64,000 bases of DNA from Tetrastigma voinierianum (GCA_016808115.1 JAEQBH010009431.1:1-64000); one strand, 5' to 3'. Counted from the stretch's first letter, positions 11,606 to 24,649 are shown. A program made the numbers and translations. The notes: generated by a model from the letters alone, not told the origin.

Positions 11606-13263
11606 AGTTGATCGAATTAAATAGAGCCACCAGTTATATGCAAGAGAAGAGGGTGGCATTTATGCAAAGTTATGGAGCAGGTCTCCTTGGATGTATGGAT
11701 TTGGGGCCATATGTCTACCAGTGGATACTCTGAAGTCATAAATCAAGCCATCAAAAACTTTAATAGGAATGAAGTTTTTGTTGCATTAATTCCAAACCAT
11801 TCTAATCGTGACTGTGCTTCCTTCCTCCATGTTGGAAACCTTTAGGACCCATCCCTTCACATTCCACTTAGGCCTTTATGGTTTGGTTTTAGGTTTCTCT
11901 CCCTAAGATTTTGGCCTCAAATTACATATTGTCCATGTCTATTCATTCATATCTTTTTTATTACAGCGATATGGAACTTTAAGTACATATCAGATAATCT
12001 TTCAGTCAATTAAGGTTTCTGCGCTCACAAGGAGCGATAAGTTCATATTTTACAATCGAGGTTAAGTATTTTGTTCAACCAATGTTTCATCTGATTAAGT
12101 CACGGCTCGAGGACTGTCTGAGCTTTGTTACTTGAAAAGCGCATGAATTTCTCGGCTTTCAAACTTTATTGGTAAGATATTATCTAACAGGCGCAGGCCA
12201 TCGCGGTTTGATTTTTAGCTTTTCACTAAAATCACCGTATATCTGAATTAGATGTTATTAAATGTAACATTAGCTTCATGTCCTTTTTTATTTATATTCG
12301 ATGTGGGACTTTGAGATGCAGTTAGACATGTCAGAATCAGTTTTAGGCTTTGAATATTAATTACGGAGTCTGAATCAGTAACGTTCTTTCATAGAGCAAA
12401 TGTCATGTTAAATGTCCAATTTAAACGAACATAAAATTTGATTAATATCGATCTGTTGTATTCACGTTTCCTTTACTTCATTGATTCTAATTATCAGCAA
12501 TCAATAATTGAAGTAATCTTCTTATTTTAATTTTTGGGGTGTTTGGAAAGAGAGAATCGAAAATCCATGCAATTGGGTACGATTCTGTCCGAATCATGCG
12601 TATAGGTCGTGAAGAAGATTGAAAACTTTGAATCCGAACCATAAGATACATGAAATATATAAAATTGGGACAGGCGAACATAAATTAATTGTGATGGGTC
12701 AGGGTGGATGATCGTAAGAAACATTTCGTGAACCATTAAATGCAGAGATTTGGGCAAGAAAATTAATAACTCAGTCATGTATACATGTACATTCAATGCC
12801 ATAGTATTGTTCTGGGGATACAATACCATAAAATATGTTTCGTGGAAATTGTTCTCTAAAGGGAAAAGACATTATTCACATATTTATATAAGTCTGAATC
12901 ATGGAAAAGAGTGACCCGGCACCTAAGAAATTCTTGGCTTATTAGTGGATGGATGTCGAGTACCAAATCATTGAACGTGAGATTTGTAGCTGGGAACGAC
13001 AGGTTGAATTTACTTTTAAGGAAAGTGATTTTATTAACCTTTAAAAATAGAAAAATTATGTTATCGGATCCCATTTCAGATTTATTTACAAAATTCAAAA
13101 CAAGATTTGAAATCCAAGTCAGGTTTCTTAATTTAAAAATATTTAATAGAAAATATAAAATATTTGATTAATGGTCCAATTAAACACTTAAGATATGACT
13201 TTGTAAATCTTGAATTAAAATGCGTATCTAACACATACACGATAATTTTAATTTTATTGAAGG
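11606..13263. other. Intergenic; no gene, possible old repeat debris
   Basis: Two stretches near 11960 and 12300 contain GATATGGAACTTT and GATGTGGGACTTT, phrases common near plant LTR-type repeats, but no paired termini were found. ORFs here have no recognisable content. Confidence 0.25.
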
Positions 13264-13309
13264 GTTAAATTGCAACCCAATCCTTTTTATAATTGCAATT
13301 TAACCCTTT
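13264..13309. repeat. Perfect 14-bp inverted repeat (hairpin)
   Basis: GGGTTAAATTGCAA is followed, after about 17 bases, by its exact complement TTGCAATTTAACCC. It could be a MITE fragment or a hairpin. No target duplication was found around it. Confidence 0.6.
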
Positions 13310-15375
13310 AAGAATATGTTTATTAAATCTCATAAGAGTATGTTTATTAAATTTTTTACAATTTGAAATTGATAAGTCTAGCTTCGATGATTAAGAATTT
13401 GAGTAGGCATAAGAAGGGAAGGGGATCGTGTTTAAGTCTATGGTAACAAAATTGTGTCTTATCGAAGTCATACAAGTTAACCTTGAAGCTTATTTGTTTT
13501 CGATAACATTTTCTTTTAGGAAACCTCACTGTTTGAATGATTTAAATCTTCAGAGTATGAAAATAATATTGTTGGGAATCAGTGTATGCTTTCTCGCGTT
13601 AGTATAATGTTATTCGACACAAACCCCAAGACGCTTTTATGGTTTTAATTTTTGACTCCTCAAAAAAGGGTCTCAAACTAATTGGATATGTCTATACTGA
13701 TTAAAGTCATAATTCTCTTTTATCTCTATTGATATGGACTTGGAAACGTACCACCAATCGTCATGTAGAAAGTGTACGATGGCCTCTCTTCGAAACAGGT
13801 TCGCACGTGAGCGCTACCTACGTGGTGGTTTAGGATGAATCATTTTGATCTTCTTTTGTTAGGAAATTAATGGGCTCATCTCTTTCAGAATTTATATGAT
13901 ATTGTCTGATTTAGGGATGGAATACCTCATAGTTTTATTTTTGTTTTTGTTGGCTCATCTTGCATATCGATTAGATATCGTAAAACTTTACTTAAACATA
14001 AATGTTATTCGTTATCTTGGATTAAATGATAAAAAATTTCGTAGTTTAAATGACGAAATCGTAGGAAGGGGTTCTCAGGATTCGAATCTTAGTAAAAATA
14101 GTTCACTACGCTAAGCCCAAAAAATTTATTCAAAAATATAAAAACCTCATAATCCTCATATCTCTAACCGATATTAGACTTTAAAGGAACCCCCCTAACA
14201 ATATAAGATGGTAATATGAGCGGATAAAGGGACCCATCAGGATCAAACATGAACACAAGAGTCAACTTTAGGGTGAGAAGTATGCTAATAATAACTACAG
14301 AAGCAAACAAAATTTGAATCATACTGAACATTTTTGTGGACTTGTCTTCCACAAATATTATTTCAACTCTTTTCTTTTCTAAACAGTGAAGCTGCACACA
14401 ATTTTTTTCCACTTGGTATTATTAGTCTGTCTGGAGAAATTGACAGCCTTCCATATCCCTTTCTTGTTCATCTGTCTTCCCATACCTTAGTGAAACCCTT
14501 CCTGTGTTATTGAATTTTACAGTCACATGGGGGTGAGGCCCGACATAGCTTCCTCGTCATGTGTCTGCCCATCCTTCACAAATCTGTGTATCCGGCAGAC
14601 TTTCCATTGACCATGATCTGATCTGGATCATCCATTTGATGGGACATGACTCGGCGCGACATACAAACATAAAAAAAGTGACGTTAGTCCACTGGGTGTT
14701 CAGCCATTTCCACCTAGTAGTCTCTCCAAGACACAAGTTTGTTCCGTGGATCAACAGTTGTATATTGGAAGTACGAGAGATATTCGTTATTAAACTCAAA
14801 ATTCTTATGAGCTTTCATTTTTTGTAAAGAAGTTGATAATTTTAATATAGCATCGTTCATCAATTGAGGTTCGTGGATTTGCAACCTTGCATTTGAAAGT
14901 CGATAATGACTTTCTGTTGGATGATTCATTCTCCACGCACAAATACGAACCAGACAGACACAAAGGGAGTGAGATGCGAAATACGATATTTTATTAAACT
15001 CAAACTTATAACCAAACTTTAAAAAATCTTAGCTTAAATACGCACCTCTCACTGAGAATTATGAAAGTACTAATTCAGAATTGCATTTTTTTTCTTTTCT
15101 TATAAAAGCATGCATGACTTTTTCCAAAACTAAATGAATTTTTCTTCGGCATTATTGAAAGAAATTATGCTAAATTCAGGGGAAGGTGAAAGAAATGATC
15201 TATTTCTTTATATACATGAGTACCTGTACTTGTGTACACACAAATTCCCAATATAATCATGTGAATAATGTAAACGCAATCTGAAACAAAGATACAAATT
15301 TGTAAATATATCTTACCAATCGTGTTGTAGTGTTGTAGTATGTGACTCATATTTATAGAGAAAATGGGCAAATGT
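13310..15375. other. Intergenic; no gene seen
   Basis: ORFs at 13896-14114 (+), 14164-14412 (-) and 14561-14827 (+) are short and match nothing I know. No RNA gene or bounded repeat was identified. Confidence 0.3.
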
Positions 15376-15405
15376 GGGAGTGGAGTGGAGTGGAGTGGAG
15401 TGGAG
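15376..15405. repeat. (TGGAG)n pentanucleotide microsatellite
   Basis: Five consecutive TGGAG units preceded by GGGAG. Strongly purine-biased on the plus strand. Confidence 0.95.
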
Positions 15406-15848
15406 CTTAGCGAGGGGAGCGTAACACACCAACTAATATGGTAATAATCGTATAAAGGTATTTTTGTAATTGCGATATACAGTTATTATAAATACTTCAT
15501 ATAACCAAATTCAGCTGTTGAGTTTCCCCGGGGGGCTGTCGTTTCAATATAGACACACTGCTAAACCATATAAATTTGTGTGTGTTTACTCATCTTTTCG
15601 CTTTTCCTCCGGGATTGCCACTACCACTGCAAATTGCAATTACCATGAGGAGTGGTGTTTGGATTAGAGGAAGATAAAGATGGTGATTGATGATGGTCAG
15701 TCTTCCGTAATCCATAAACTAAGAGGATGGTTTCTGGATTGTACATAACTTATTAAAAAATAACAGAGAAAGAGTCACATGCACCTTTTCAATGTACATA
15801 ACATTTGGGATACATATAGACCACAAATTAACTACCTCTTGGAATCCA
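15406..15848. other. Intergenic; no gene seen
   Basis: Short ORFs only. The sequence near 15560-15660 has the look of a transcribed leader (pyrimidine-rich, then short ATG frames), but no exon follows before the Mutator-like insertion. Confidence 0.25.
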
Positions 15849-15858
15849 TAATCACAAT

Positions 15859-17113
15859 GAGAAAAGGTGCACAAATGTTTCCAACGTTTGGTTGTATGTT
15901 CAATTTTGTTTTTAACATTTTTTTGGGTCCAATCATGCCCTTAACATTTCTACTGTGACACAATTATGCTTCATCCCTACCTGATACCCTTGTTCCCCCT
16001 GAGTTTGATCCCTAAGCTCTCTCACCCGAGTAGCCCTTGAACGATAGAAATGCTCTTCCTCATGTTTTGCTTTTATAGGGCTGAAATGGATCCTCGCAGC
16101 AAGCAAGATTCTCTCTTTTAATCCTCTATCAATTGAAGAATTTATTTGTATAAGTTTGATGAAAATAATCGATTATTTTGGTCAAATTCATGACTTAATT
16201 ATCCGTTAATTTCTAATTTAGATTCTTGTTTTTTTATCATGGATGTGATCAGTAGAAGCGGAATCATCACTGTTCTAGATCTACATAGAGCTCATCCAAT
16301 TCTTCTTCTTTATAGTATGTTTCCTTTCTTTACACCATCCTCTTCACCATAGAATGAAATTCTTTTGGGAAGTGGTTGAACATTTGAAACTCTAAACCTT
16401 ATCAACCTCCTCTTCACATGCAAAGAAAAAAATACATCAACCAAACCATCAAAACCAAAACCAAACTACCCAAACCCATTTCCAAAATGAACTAATTCCT
16501 CAAAATTGAATGAAAACTCAAAGGAAAAAATGGAGAAAACAAACACCTACATCCAAGATTAGACAATTATCATCGGGGAAGAAAAATGAAACGAAACCAA
16601 TCATCACCAAGTAGAATCATGCAAACAGGAAGCTTCGCTTAAAGGCATCGATCTTCCTCATTTCCTCCTCCAATCTCTTCAAAAACTCCATCAAGTTTAA
16701 TCACCCTTGACACATCGCCGATTGTGGAAATCCTATCGAGAAAATCATTAATCATTTTGCATATAACTTGCTTTAAATCCAAGCTCAACTCAAGCGGGAT
16801 CAAACTCATAACCAATTCCCTCAATCTAGGAGTAATGAGGATCAAGAGGTTGGGGTGGATAAGGGCAATTTTTTTAAAATAAATTTTCGCTTAATAAATC
16901 ACTCGCAAAGCCTACCACGCGCCTAAAAGCCAGACATGCGAAGGGTAACACATCAAGATCAAGTACTGCTTGCCTACCGACGATCCCGTTAGCGGTATGC
17001 GGCGATAAGTGTGTCACAACTACAACGTTAGGAGCATGGTTAAACTCAAAAAAATGTTAAAGACTAGATTGGACATACGGCCAAACGTCAAGGGCATTTG
17101 TGCACCTTTTCCC
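15859..17113. mobile_element. Mutator-like (MULE) non-autonomous element, 1255 bp, with 10-bp target duplication
   Basis: The left end reads GAGAAAAGGTGCACAAATG. The reverse complement of the right end reads GGGAAAAGGTGCACAAATG. The arms stay alignable for about 105 bp, through TTTAACATTTTTTT and GTGACACA. The element is flanked by a perfect direct repeat, TAATCACAAT, at 15849-15858 and 17114-17123, the length expected of Mutator transposition. Inside, an ORF on minus at 16639-16845 begins MILITPRLRELVMSLIPLEL. It is not a transposase and could be captured host sequence, as in Pack-MULEs, but I cannot name a source. Boundaries are set by the arms and the duplication together. Confidence 0.85.
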
Positions 17114-17123
17114 TAATCACAAT

Positions 17124-18975
17124 TGTCCCTTGATTTACAAAATTGTTGTAAACCCATTAATTATGAAAATAAGAAAATGGGTATTCATATATTCGGACCA
17201 TATTCACCAAAGGAAATTTCCAAAAGATGCAATTAACGCCATTCATGCATAAATTTAATTTGGCTTACTAATAAATAAATAATTTAATGTGCTACGATAT
17301 TCACATACAACCTCAAATATAGAAAATTACTAACGCATAGATCTTTACTCTTCCTTTCTTCTTCACTAATGAAACCCATAAATTAGCTTCTTGAGATGTA
17401 CATTGTTTTGTTTACAGGAAATAGCATAATTATGAAGCCGAGAAGTAATACATGATATCAACATGAGTCCAAGACGATGACGAAGCTGGTCTGGAGACAC
17501 CCAACCATTTTTGACAGGGATTGGATCATTCGATTGATATCTAGAGCAAGCTCCGGCCAACATGATGCAAAGCTCCAAATTCGACTAATGTGGACTAGTG
17601 AGAGAAGACAATTGTGATAAATCGAGCAAGCCAGTTAAAGACAAATTAAGCACCTGCAGCAGCACTAGGTAAGGAATTATATTAAAATAAATGGAAACCG
17701 GAGAATTAATGGAATTATTCCTTAAACCCTAAGCTAATGCTAAAAGTTAATTTGATTCATTATTTATAATAAGTATGAATATAGATCATAATATATGATG
17801 GTAGTGGATAGTTGGTGAGACAACAAAAATGGAAAAGGCTACGTTAGGCCAGCGAACAAGGCGCTTATTAAGGTAGTCTAGTCCGAGGACATCTAGACAA
17901 GTTTTCCCAACATATTTTGAATGCAACCAATCAACTTCTTTACCTGTTTTTTGTGTATAAATTTCAGCCACAAATTCAGGTTGTTTCTTGTGCTGTTCCA
18001 ACGAAAGTCTCAAATGGGGAAGGAGAAAGAAAGAAAAAGAGAAATCGGATTAAAAGGACAAATCCCAAAAATATTTGGGGAAAGACCCATTGAAAAATTT
18101 ACCTTGAAAATGTTACCACATCCGATATGATAACTATGAGGGTGCTTAATTAAGTCACTTGGGTGATCTGATAATTGATTCAGCTTCAATCAGCTGTTAT
18201 ACATTGTTTCAATATAGCTGATTAGGCAAAATTACTCCTCATGGGAAAAAGCTAAGTTTTTATTAAAATATCCATTTTACCTTTTTTATCTTTCTCCTCT
18301 ATATAAATTTTCTTTTTATTTGCGGTTATAAATATTTATACTTGCTATTATTTTTAATTTTGTGTTTTTTCTCTATATATACATACATTGTTTTTATATA
18401 TTCTCTATTCCATACTACATTGCTTCTATATATAAGTACATGTATATTAACTTTCAATCAATTACTTCTAATCAACTGCTACCAAACATGCACTACATTT
18501 ATGAGTTTTTTATTCAATCCCATAATATAAATATATCTATATCTTGACGAGCATTTTTATCTGATAGAGTGTTTTTTTACCTTTTTTCGTATTTTAAAAA
18601 AATAAAGCCATTCCATAACGCTGTGAATCCTGCTGACACAGAATGAAAGATCGCATTGCTCGAATTTATGGTCAGAACGGTTTACTACAACGTAACTAAA
18701 AAATGTTTAGCTCTCAAAACAAAACAAAACAAAAAAAAAAAAAAAAAAAAGGAAAGAAAGAGGTTATTCTTGTTAATAAATTTTGATTTTGTCCCTTTAA
18801 TATGTTATTCCAAAGAAGAAAAGGCCAAAGGCCAGGTAGGGCACTTCCTCTTGTTCTTAGAGGCCCCAATAAATTATATAGCGTAAAAGGTGGACCTGTT
18901 AGTATTTATACACACGCCCAAAAAAAATGAAATGAGCCCACAAAAAATTTGTGGGTTTCTTTCTTGAACTAGTTT
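17124..18975. other. Intergenic; two unassigned minus-strand ORFs
   Basis: Minus-strand ORFs at 17366-17578 and 17786-18013 are 70 and 75 codons and resemble no family I know. An acceptor-like tract (CTGCTGCAG) lies between them, so exons of an unknown gene cannot be excluded. The rest is AT-rich with a poly-A run near 18731-18750. Confidence 0.25.
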
Positions 18976-19571
18976 GTGACAAAACCCATTGTGCCGTTTG
19001 TGGCGGAAAGTAGAGAGGAACAGTTTCCAATGATTTTTAAATTACAGTTGCAATACCCGCGCCACTATAACCGCCAAGCCGCATACCATAATGAAATTGA
19101 TTTCCCTCCTTTTTTTATTTTTTATGATTATCTGATTAACGGTTCCCTCTCCTTTTCAGATGATAATATATTTTTCTACGCGTATTCGTCCATGTGATGA
19201 TGCTCCAAATTTGTTCTCTGACTGCTCTTCAAGAAAATTTATCACAAAGAACAACGTACACAGCCTCTTTAATCTGTTTTTCAGAATTAAATTTAGTTCC
19301 ATTTATCAAATTTCTATCGCTGTTCTAAGATATCGAATTTAGGCATTTGCTAATTGATCTTTGAATATTTGTTGACCTAACCATTTTTTCAGATTTTGTG
19401 ATCCTCGTCTGTTAGGAATTTGCTTGCATTTGAAAAAAGAAAAAATAAATGTAGCTGTGGATTTCCTATTCTGATCAACAGAAAGGAATGCAAAATAGCT
19501 ATCAAACAAGTGTCTTTGCTCTTGCAGTTTTTCAAAATGTATGATATTTGTTGTCATGTGTAGAGCTCGAA
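18976..19571 (+). other. Probable 5' flank and leader of the RING-H2 gene
   Basis: Less AT-rich than the DNA upstream and directly before the coding start. A TGTGTAG acceptor-like site lies eight bases before ATG 19572, suggesting a leader intron. No TATA box or first exon could be fixed. Confidence 0.35.
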
Positions 19572-21906
19572 ATGAAGAAAAAGTCAGTAATCCGAGATCG
19601 TCACATGGGGGAAGACTGTGAATCAAGCAGAAGGGTAAATTCTTCCAGGAATCAACCTTTGGAAAGAACCCAGAATTCTTCTCAAAGAAAGGATGGGTTT
19701 GGATTGCTGGCCATTTCTGAATCCAAGAGGACTCAAGGAAATTCTGTATCTGAACCTGTGAGTTTTTTTTATCTTTAGCATTGGAAAGAATATCTGTTAA
19801 GTCATTTAATTCAGTGGGGCTTCTGTAAAACCTTCACATGGGCCTTTGAAAAGAAAGAAAGTTGTTGAAATCATGGTAACAACGATTGAAAGTCTTTCTT
19901 GAAGTTTCAGTTTCAACTGCTGATTCTTGGTAACACTACAATTCTGCAGACATGTTCAGCTTCCTCTTGGAGGTCACCTGAATTTGATGAACAAATATCA
20001 GACCTAACTTCAAAACCAGTCAGCTCAATTTCAAACAAGGGAAAATCTTTTTCGGTTTTTCTGACAGATGGAGAACAAGTTCAGCATTCTAGCGCAATGT
20101 CTAGTTCGATTACCAATCAGTCATCAAGAAGAATAGTAGTTCCTAGAAGGAGTTCACTTCCACTCTCAGTGGCCAATGCGGGTTGTATAGCTAGAACCAT
20201 TTCTGAAACCTCAAGTCTCACCTTGTCATGGATACTTCAGCATATTGAAAGCATCTTTTCTGGTTCTGGAACTTGCCATATTTCTCTTTCTCGAATTCCT
20301 CGAGGGATACCTAATGCTACAGAGAGATCTTTTTTGCTTGCCTCTGGGAGTGAAAATTCCTCATCTCAACTCAGCCCTGCTTCTACATCCACATACAATA
20401 TTGAGTTACAGAATGGGAGCGACATGGAGCATATGAGGAGGCAACTCCTGGAATCAGCTTTATATATGCATAGGCTGGCTGATAGGCTGTTAGATGGTTC
20501 CATGTCGTTAATGATTCTAACATCAGGCAATGAGGTGAACTTCAGGTTTGTACTGAGGCTCATGGTCTTCCTCTTTTCATCCTAATTCATGATAGAAAGA
20601 AAGTCATACTTGCTGTAATACACCCAACAATTAGACCTTTCCTTCTATTTTCTTGTCAAGAAAAAGTTAAGATCAGATGACTGCAATTGGTTTAGGCAAC
20701 TTGGTTTTACTGATATAGTTATCTGACTGCAAATTCAGTGTTTCACAGGTTTGCAATGGGTCAAAAACTCCTTTTTTTCTCCCACAAAGTTGAAGCCTCA
20801 ACTTTGCGTACTCTAATTGGAACTTTACTGAATCATTTACAGTGCCAAGATCACTTTTCACAACTTTCTAGTGACTGTAATATGAACAAAGGAGGTTCCC
20901 AAATTTTCATTTATGAAGAATTTTCTTATTTTTCTTCTTAAAATGTCTCTGGCGTCTTTTCTTTCTTTCTTCTTTATTTTATTTTATTTTATTTTATTTT
21001 TATTTTTTTTTGAGAATCCTGACAAATAGACCCTATTGATGGAAATAGAATAAAAAAAGTTCCTATCTAAACAAGGGTTTTGCTTCATTGAAGAGTGCTA
21101 TGATGCCAGAGAGTCTTCTGACAGAATGCTGTGGTGGTCTTCTATCATCACAGTACTCAAGACTCTAGCGACCAGCAGAGGCTGACTACATTGAACTAAA
21201 GAAAGAAAACAAAAATGGGATGACTTCTTGTACTAGAATGTCAAGATTTATTATTTCGCAACCATGTTTGATCAACTGTGATGTTTCTTGAAGTCATCAC
21301 TGACTACATGAACAGGATATTCAAGAATTTAGCCAATCACCATTATTTTATACAACGGAAGTGCATGACCGATACAGAGACATGAGGCTTGATGTGGATA
21401 ATACGTCCTATGAGGTACCTCAGATCAGCGATACTTACATATGTTATTCACTACTTATCACTCATTTTTTGTTTATATTTCTGTTGCTTTTCCTACATTA
21501 GGAGCTCTTGGCCCTGGAAGATCACATTGGGTATGCCAATACTGGTTTGTCCGAAGAAGAACTTCTGAAAACCCTCAAACACACTAAGTACTTTTTGTTT
21601 GCAGAAGAGAATGCTAATAAAGAATGTTGTAGCATTATCAGGTCTTTTAACTCTATCTTTGTTCACTCAATGAGGAAAAATGAAATTCTTTCCATGAAGG
21701 AAACATAAGTAGGTGACATGGTAATGTTGGTTCTTTGCCAGGAGGACTATGAGGAAGGTGACGAGTTGGGAGTACTGGATTGTGACCATAGCTTCCACAG
21801 TGCTTGTATTCAGCAGTGGCTAAGAAGCAAAAATCTCTGCCCAATATGCAAATCTACAGGCTTATCCAAGACAGGGCTTGTAATCCAACAGATAAATAGT
21901 CTGTAA
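19572..21906 (+). CDS. RING-H2 E3 ubiquitin ligase, MBR1/2-HIP1-RHG1A type, with frame break in the RING
   Basis: Exons 19572-19757, 19950-20534, 21316-21414, 21502-21641 and 21742-21906, about 390 residues. The N-terminal two thirds are Ser-rich and contain SSRRIVVPRRSSLP, as in Med25-binding RING-H2 proteins. Then come HDRYRDMRLDVDN, SYEELLALEDHIG, NTGLSEEEL and the RING-H2 core CDHSFHSACIQQW...CPIC with correct Cys/His spacing. The family transfers ubiquitin to nuclear targets. The first four exons join in phase 0. The fourth ends at a GT donor two bases into a codon while the last exon is in phase 0, so the frame is lost. The second zinc Cys (expected in a CCSICQ-like stretch) is replaced by CCSII. 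One missing base just before the donor explains both. A different acceptor (near 19908) for exon 2 would add 14 residues. Confidence 0.85.
20975..21009. repeat. (ATTTT)n microsatellite in an intron of the RING gene
   Basis: Repeated ATTTT units ending in a T run, between exons 2 and 3. Confidence 0.9.
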
Positions 21907-22507
21907 ATATGTAATCTAACTTAAAAACTTTCTTTCCCTCATTGCGGGAATTTACATCTGCTAAGGATTAATAAGTCTCCCCTAATTTCATTTCTTTATC
22001 TACCATCTAAATGTATATTCTTTGTTAGTGTCTACATAAACACTCAAAAACCGTATGAGTTCAGGAAAGAAGGTTGGATAAGGTTAAGCCAACTCATGGC
22101 TGCAACAAATCTAGGGAATCTCTTAGGGTCTTGAATTTGTATAGCAGTATATAGAGAATCAATCCTGTATGTTGATATTTGAACAGTGAAACTTTTCAGA
22201 TGTTTCTCTTCCTTCTGGTGTTCCACTTTAAAAGTTTCTTATCAATAAAGAGTTCTGAATGTAAAAGATATTAAGATAGACGACAGAAACAAAAAAATTG
22301 AAAAACAATCAAGAGCATGCCAGAAAATGATTGAAATAGATTGATGAGTATTCTTAGCATTTGCTTTGTAAAGACAACTGTAACAAAATCAGAAGTAAAT
22401 ACTGCTAAACATTTTGTGACCCTGCTGACTTCCAATACTTCATTAACACAGTAGTACATTTTGTGGTGAATTTTATGGACTTCACTTGAAAATCTTAGAG
22501 TTCTTGG
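21907..22507. other. 3' flanks of two convergent genes
   Basis: The RING gene (+) and CRR6 (-) point at each other with about 600 bases between their stops. The space holds only AT-rich sequence consistent with two 3' untranslated regions. Short ORFs here resemble nothing known. Confidence 0.4.
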
Positions 22508-23524
22508 TTATGATGGAGCACCTTGGTGTTGATCAATCAAGTCGAACAATTCATCTCCGATCCCGAAACCAAGCATCCTAGCCATGTCACTAGTCTTCAA
22601 TCTAGGCTTTGGAACTTTATGTTGCTTCAACCAAGAGTACACAACAAAAACCTTCTTCATTATGAACAGCTCCAATGCCTCCGGATTAAAGACAACTCCC
22701 ATCCTCAAATTCATCTGCCAAACAGAAAATCTCAGAAATTAGGCCATTAAATATAAAATTCTCCCTCTCCCTCTATCCCTCTTACAAACTAATTTAATAC
22801 CTGGTGAGGAACCAACATGGCTGAATAACGAGCAAGCTCTCCAGCTCGCCAATCCAATACTACAGGTAGCCATGGATAAGTAGCATCTAGCCTCACAAAC
22901 CAGAGTCGGATGTCGGGGAAATTCGATACCCCTCGAAGATCATGTGGATCCTCTCTAGAATACTCACAAAGCCACTGTGCGTTCAAGAAACTCCTTTGTT
23001 TCAGCTACAACAATATTTCCCAGGAAAATTTAATCAGTCTAGGTTCATTAATTTAAGAACAATTTAATACTATTCAGTTTTCAACATGATGCTCACCAGA
23101 TGAAGGTGAAGTAATTCCAGTTGCAGAGTGGAATGGGGATAAATCAAGACGGCTAATAACATCATTATCAATAACAACTTCAATTCGACCCTCTGAGGGA
23201 GGCATTGGTGGGGGAAACTTACTTGAATCTGTCAGTCAAAATTTGTCAGTCTGGAAAGATTTTAGAACAAACCCACAAGAATATTTCATGATTTATGGAG
23301 AAATAGTCATACCATCATCATCATATAAAGAGATGTCAAAATTTCCAGAGGGATCGAAGGCGACTGAGACAGCAACGAGTCGTGGAAGGCGATTAAAGTG
23401 TGAGATGGGAAGAGAAACAGAGGAATCAAAGGTGGGTTTGCAGGAAATCAATGAAGATGGGGAGGGAGAGAGAATGGCCTGCTTCAAGGAAGGAGAAAGG
23501 AAGAAATGGCTTGATGGAAGCCAT
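22508..23524 (-). CDS. CRR6: CRR6-type NDH assembly factor (DUF1817), chloroplast, with frame breaks
   Basis: Four minus-strand exons: 23524-23313, 23228-23097, 23004-22801 and 22714-22508. Conserved words run in order: AVAFDPSGNFDISLY-type start, GRIEVVIDNDVISRLDLSPF, then PDIRLWFVRLDATYPWLPVV, LDWRAGELARY, and MGVVFNPEALELF to DMARMLGFGIGDELFDLID. This is the DUF1817 family. CRR6 is a stromal factor needed to assemble plastid NDH subcomplex A. ATG 23524 opens a plastid-transit-like MASIKPFLPFS, but in a frame one base off the conserved one. No ATG exists in the conserved frame. A second one-base shift lies in exon 3, where KEFLERTVAL runs into a stop while EYSREDP continues in the next frame. 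All splice sites are canonical. Either two consensus errors or a recent pseudogene. Confidence 0.85.
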
Positions 23525-24649
23525 GGAAGTGGCTTCCGTGATTTCTCAAGCTTATGGCAGTTTATTTAATATTTGTTTTCTTGCCATGTTTTTTCAGTTT
23601 TTATCTTCTTGTTTTTCTTGTGGCCTTGGCCCTTGGTGTTTATAATTCTCATATCCTTCCATGGGCTTTTATTGTATGGATCATCATGTCTATCATCTAC
23701 AATGCTGTCTCTCTGTAGATTCCCTCCACCAGTACCATAATCCAAAATCTGGGCCGTTTGATAAGACTCATAACTTATTCTCTAAAGTTGTCATTTTTTG
23801 AAATAATTAATTAATTTAAAAAAAAAGGAATAAAATCGTATTTTTAATGAATTCCTAAATCTATTAAAGGATAAGCACACTTTTCTTAATTTGTATTCGC
23901 TTTTATTATAATTTCTTATAAAAACTTGAGTTTTCCCTTAATCCCGGAGACCCCTTTATCACTTGAGGCTACACATAAAATAAAAAGGGAAAAAATAATT
24001 ATGATCAATTATTTCATTTTTGTTTAATAGGGTTACCCTCAATATATATGTTTTTTTAAAAGAAAAAAATATTATTGATAAAAAAAGTGTAGATGGACTT
24101 AAGTGGGAAGTGATAAAAAATCACTACTCCTTGCATACAAGAAAGATAATTGAATTCATAATCATGGGACACAGGGATATAAAGTAAGGTAATATAAAAC
24201 AAACCATATAATAAATGTTAAAAATTATGATAAAATTAAACTTTAATGACAGATTTAAATTACGTAAGAAAAGTTCTATTTTAACTTTGCCTTAATTATA
24301 GCTTCTCTAACATTAAAATGATGTCGTCAGACGTCACATTTAATAAAAAATAAAAATTTAAAATTCATTTAATATAAAACAAAATTCATAAAAATCAAGT
24401 ATATTTAAAAGTAAATTTTTGTTTAAGATATAAATATAAAAAATTAGCGAAGTCGTGAGAGATTTTAATACTAAATGATAAACACATAATATTGGTATTT
24501 TCAGTCATTTAAAAATGGTGCTAAATTTATGAGATGATATGTCCATTTACGTTTGTCCAATCCGCATCCATAAGATCTAAAATGAAATAATCCAGCCGAC
24601 CAAACGCAGTACAAGAAAGCATAAGAAAGGGGTTAGGGGGAATCTGAAC
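23525..24649. promoter_or_regulatory. Shared upstream region of CRR6 and the divergent methyltransferase gene
   Basis: About 1.1 kb separates the two divergent starts, both of predicted plastid proteins. The middle is AT-rich. No specific motif was established, and co-regulation is only a possibility. Confidence 0.35.

Noticed and set aside
14060..14110. B-box-like GGATTCGAATC as a tRNA gene
   Set aside because: No A-box at proper spacing and no cloverleaf.
13896..14114. ORF with a hydrophobic segment near its start
   Set aside because: Single short frame without splice partners or family resemblance; expected by chance at this AT content.
20366..20861. Minus-strand and alternate-frame ORFs over the RING gene
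   Set aside because: They overlap exons and introns of the better-supported plus-strand gene and match nothing.
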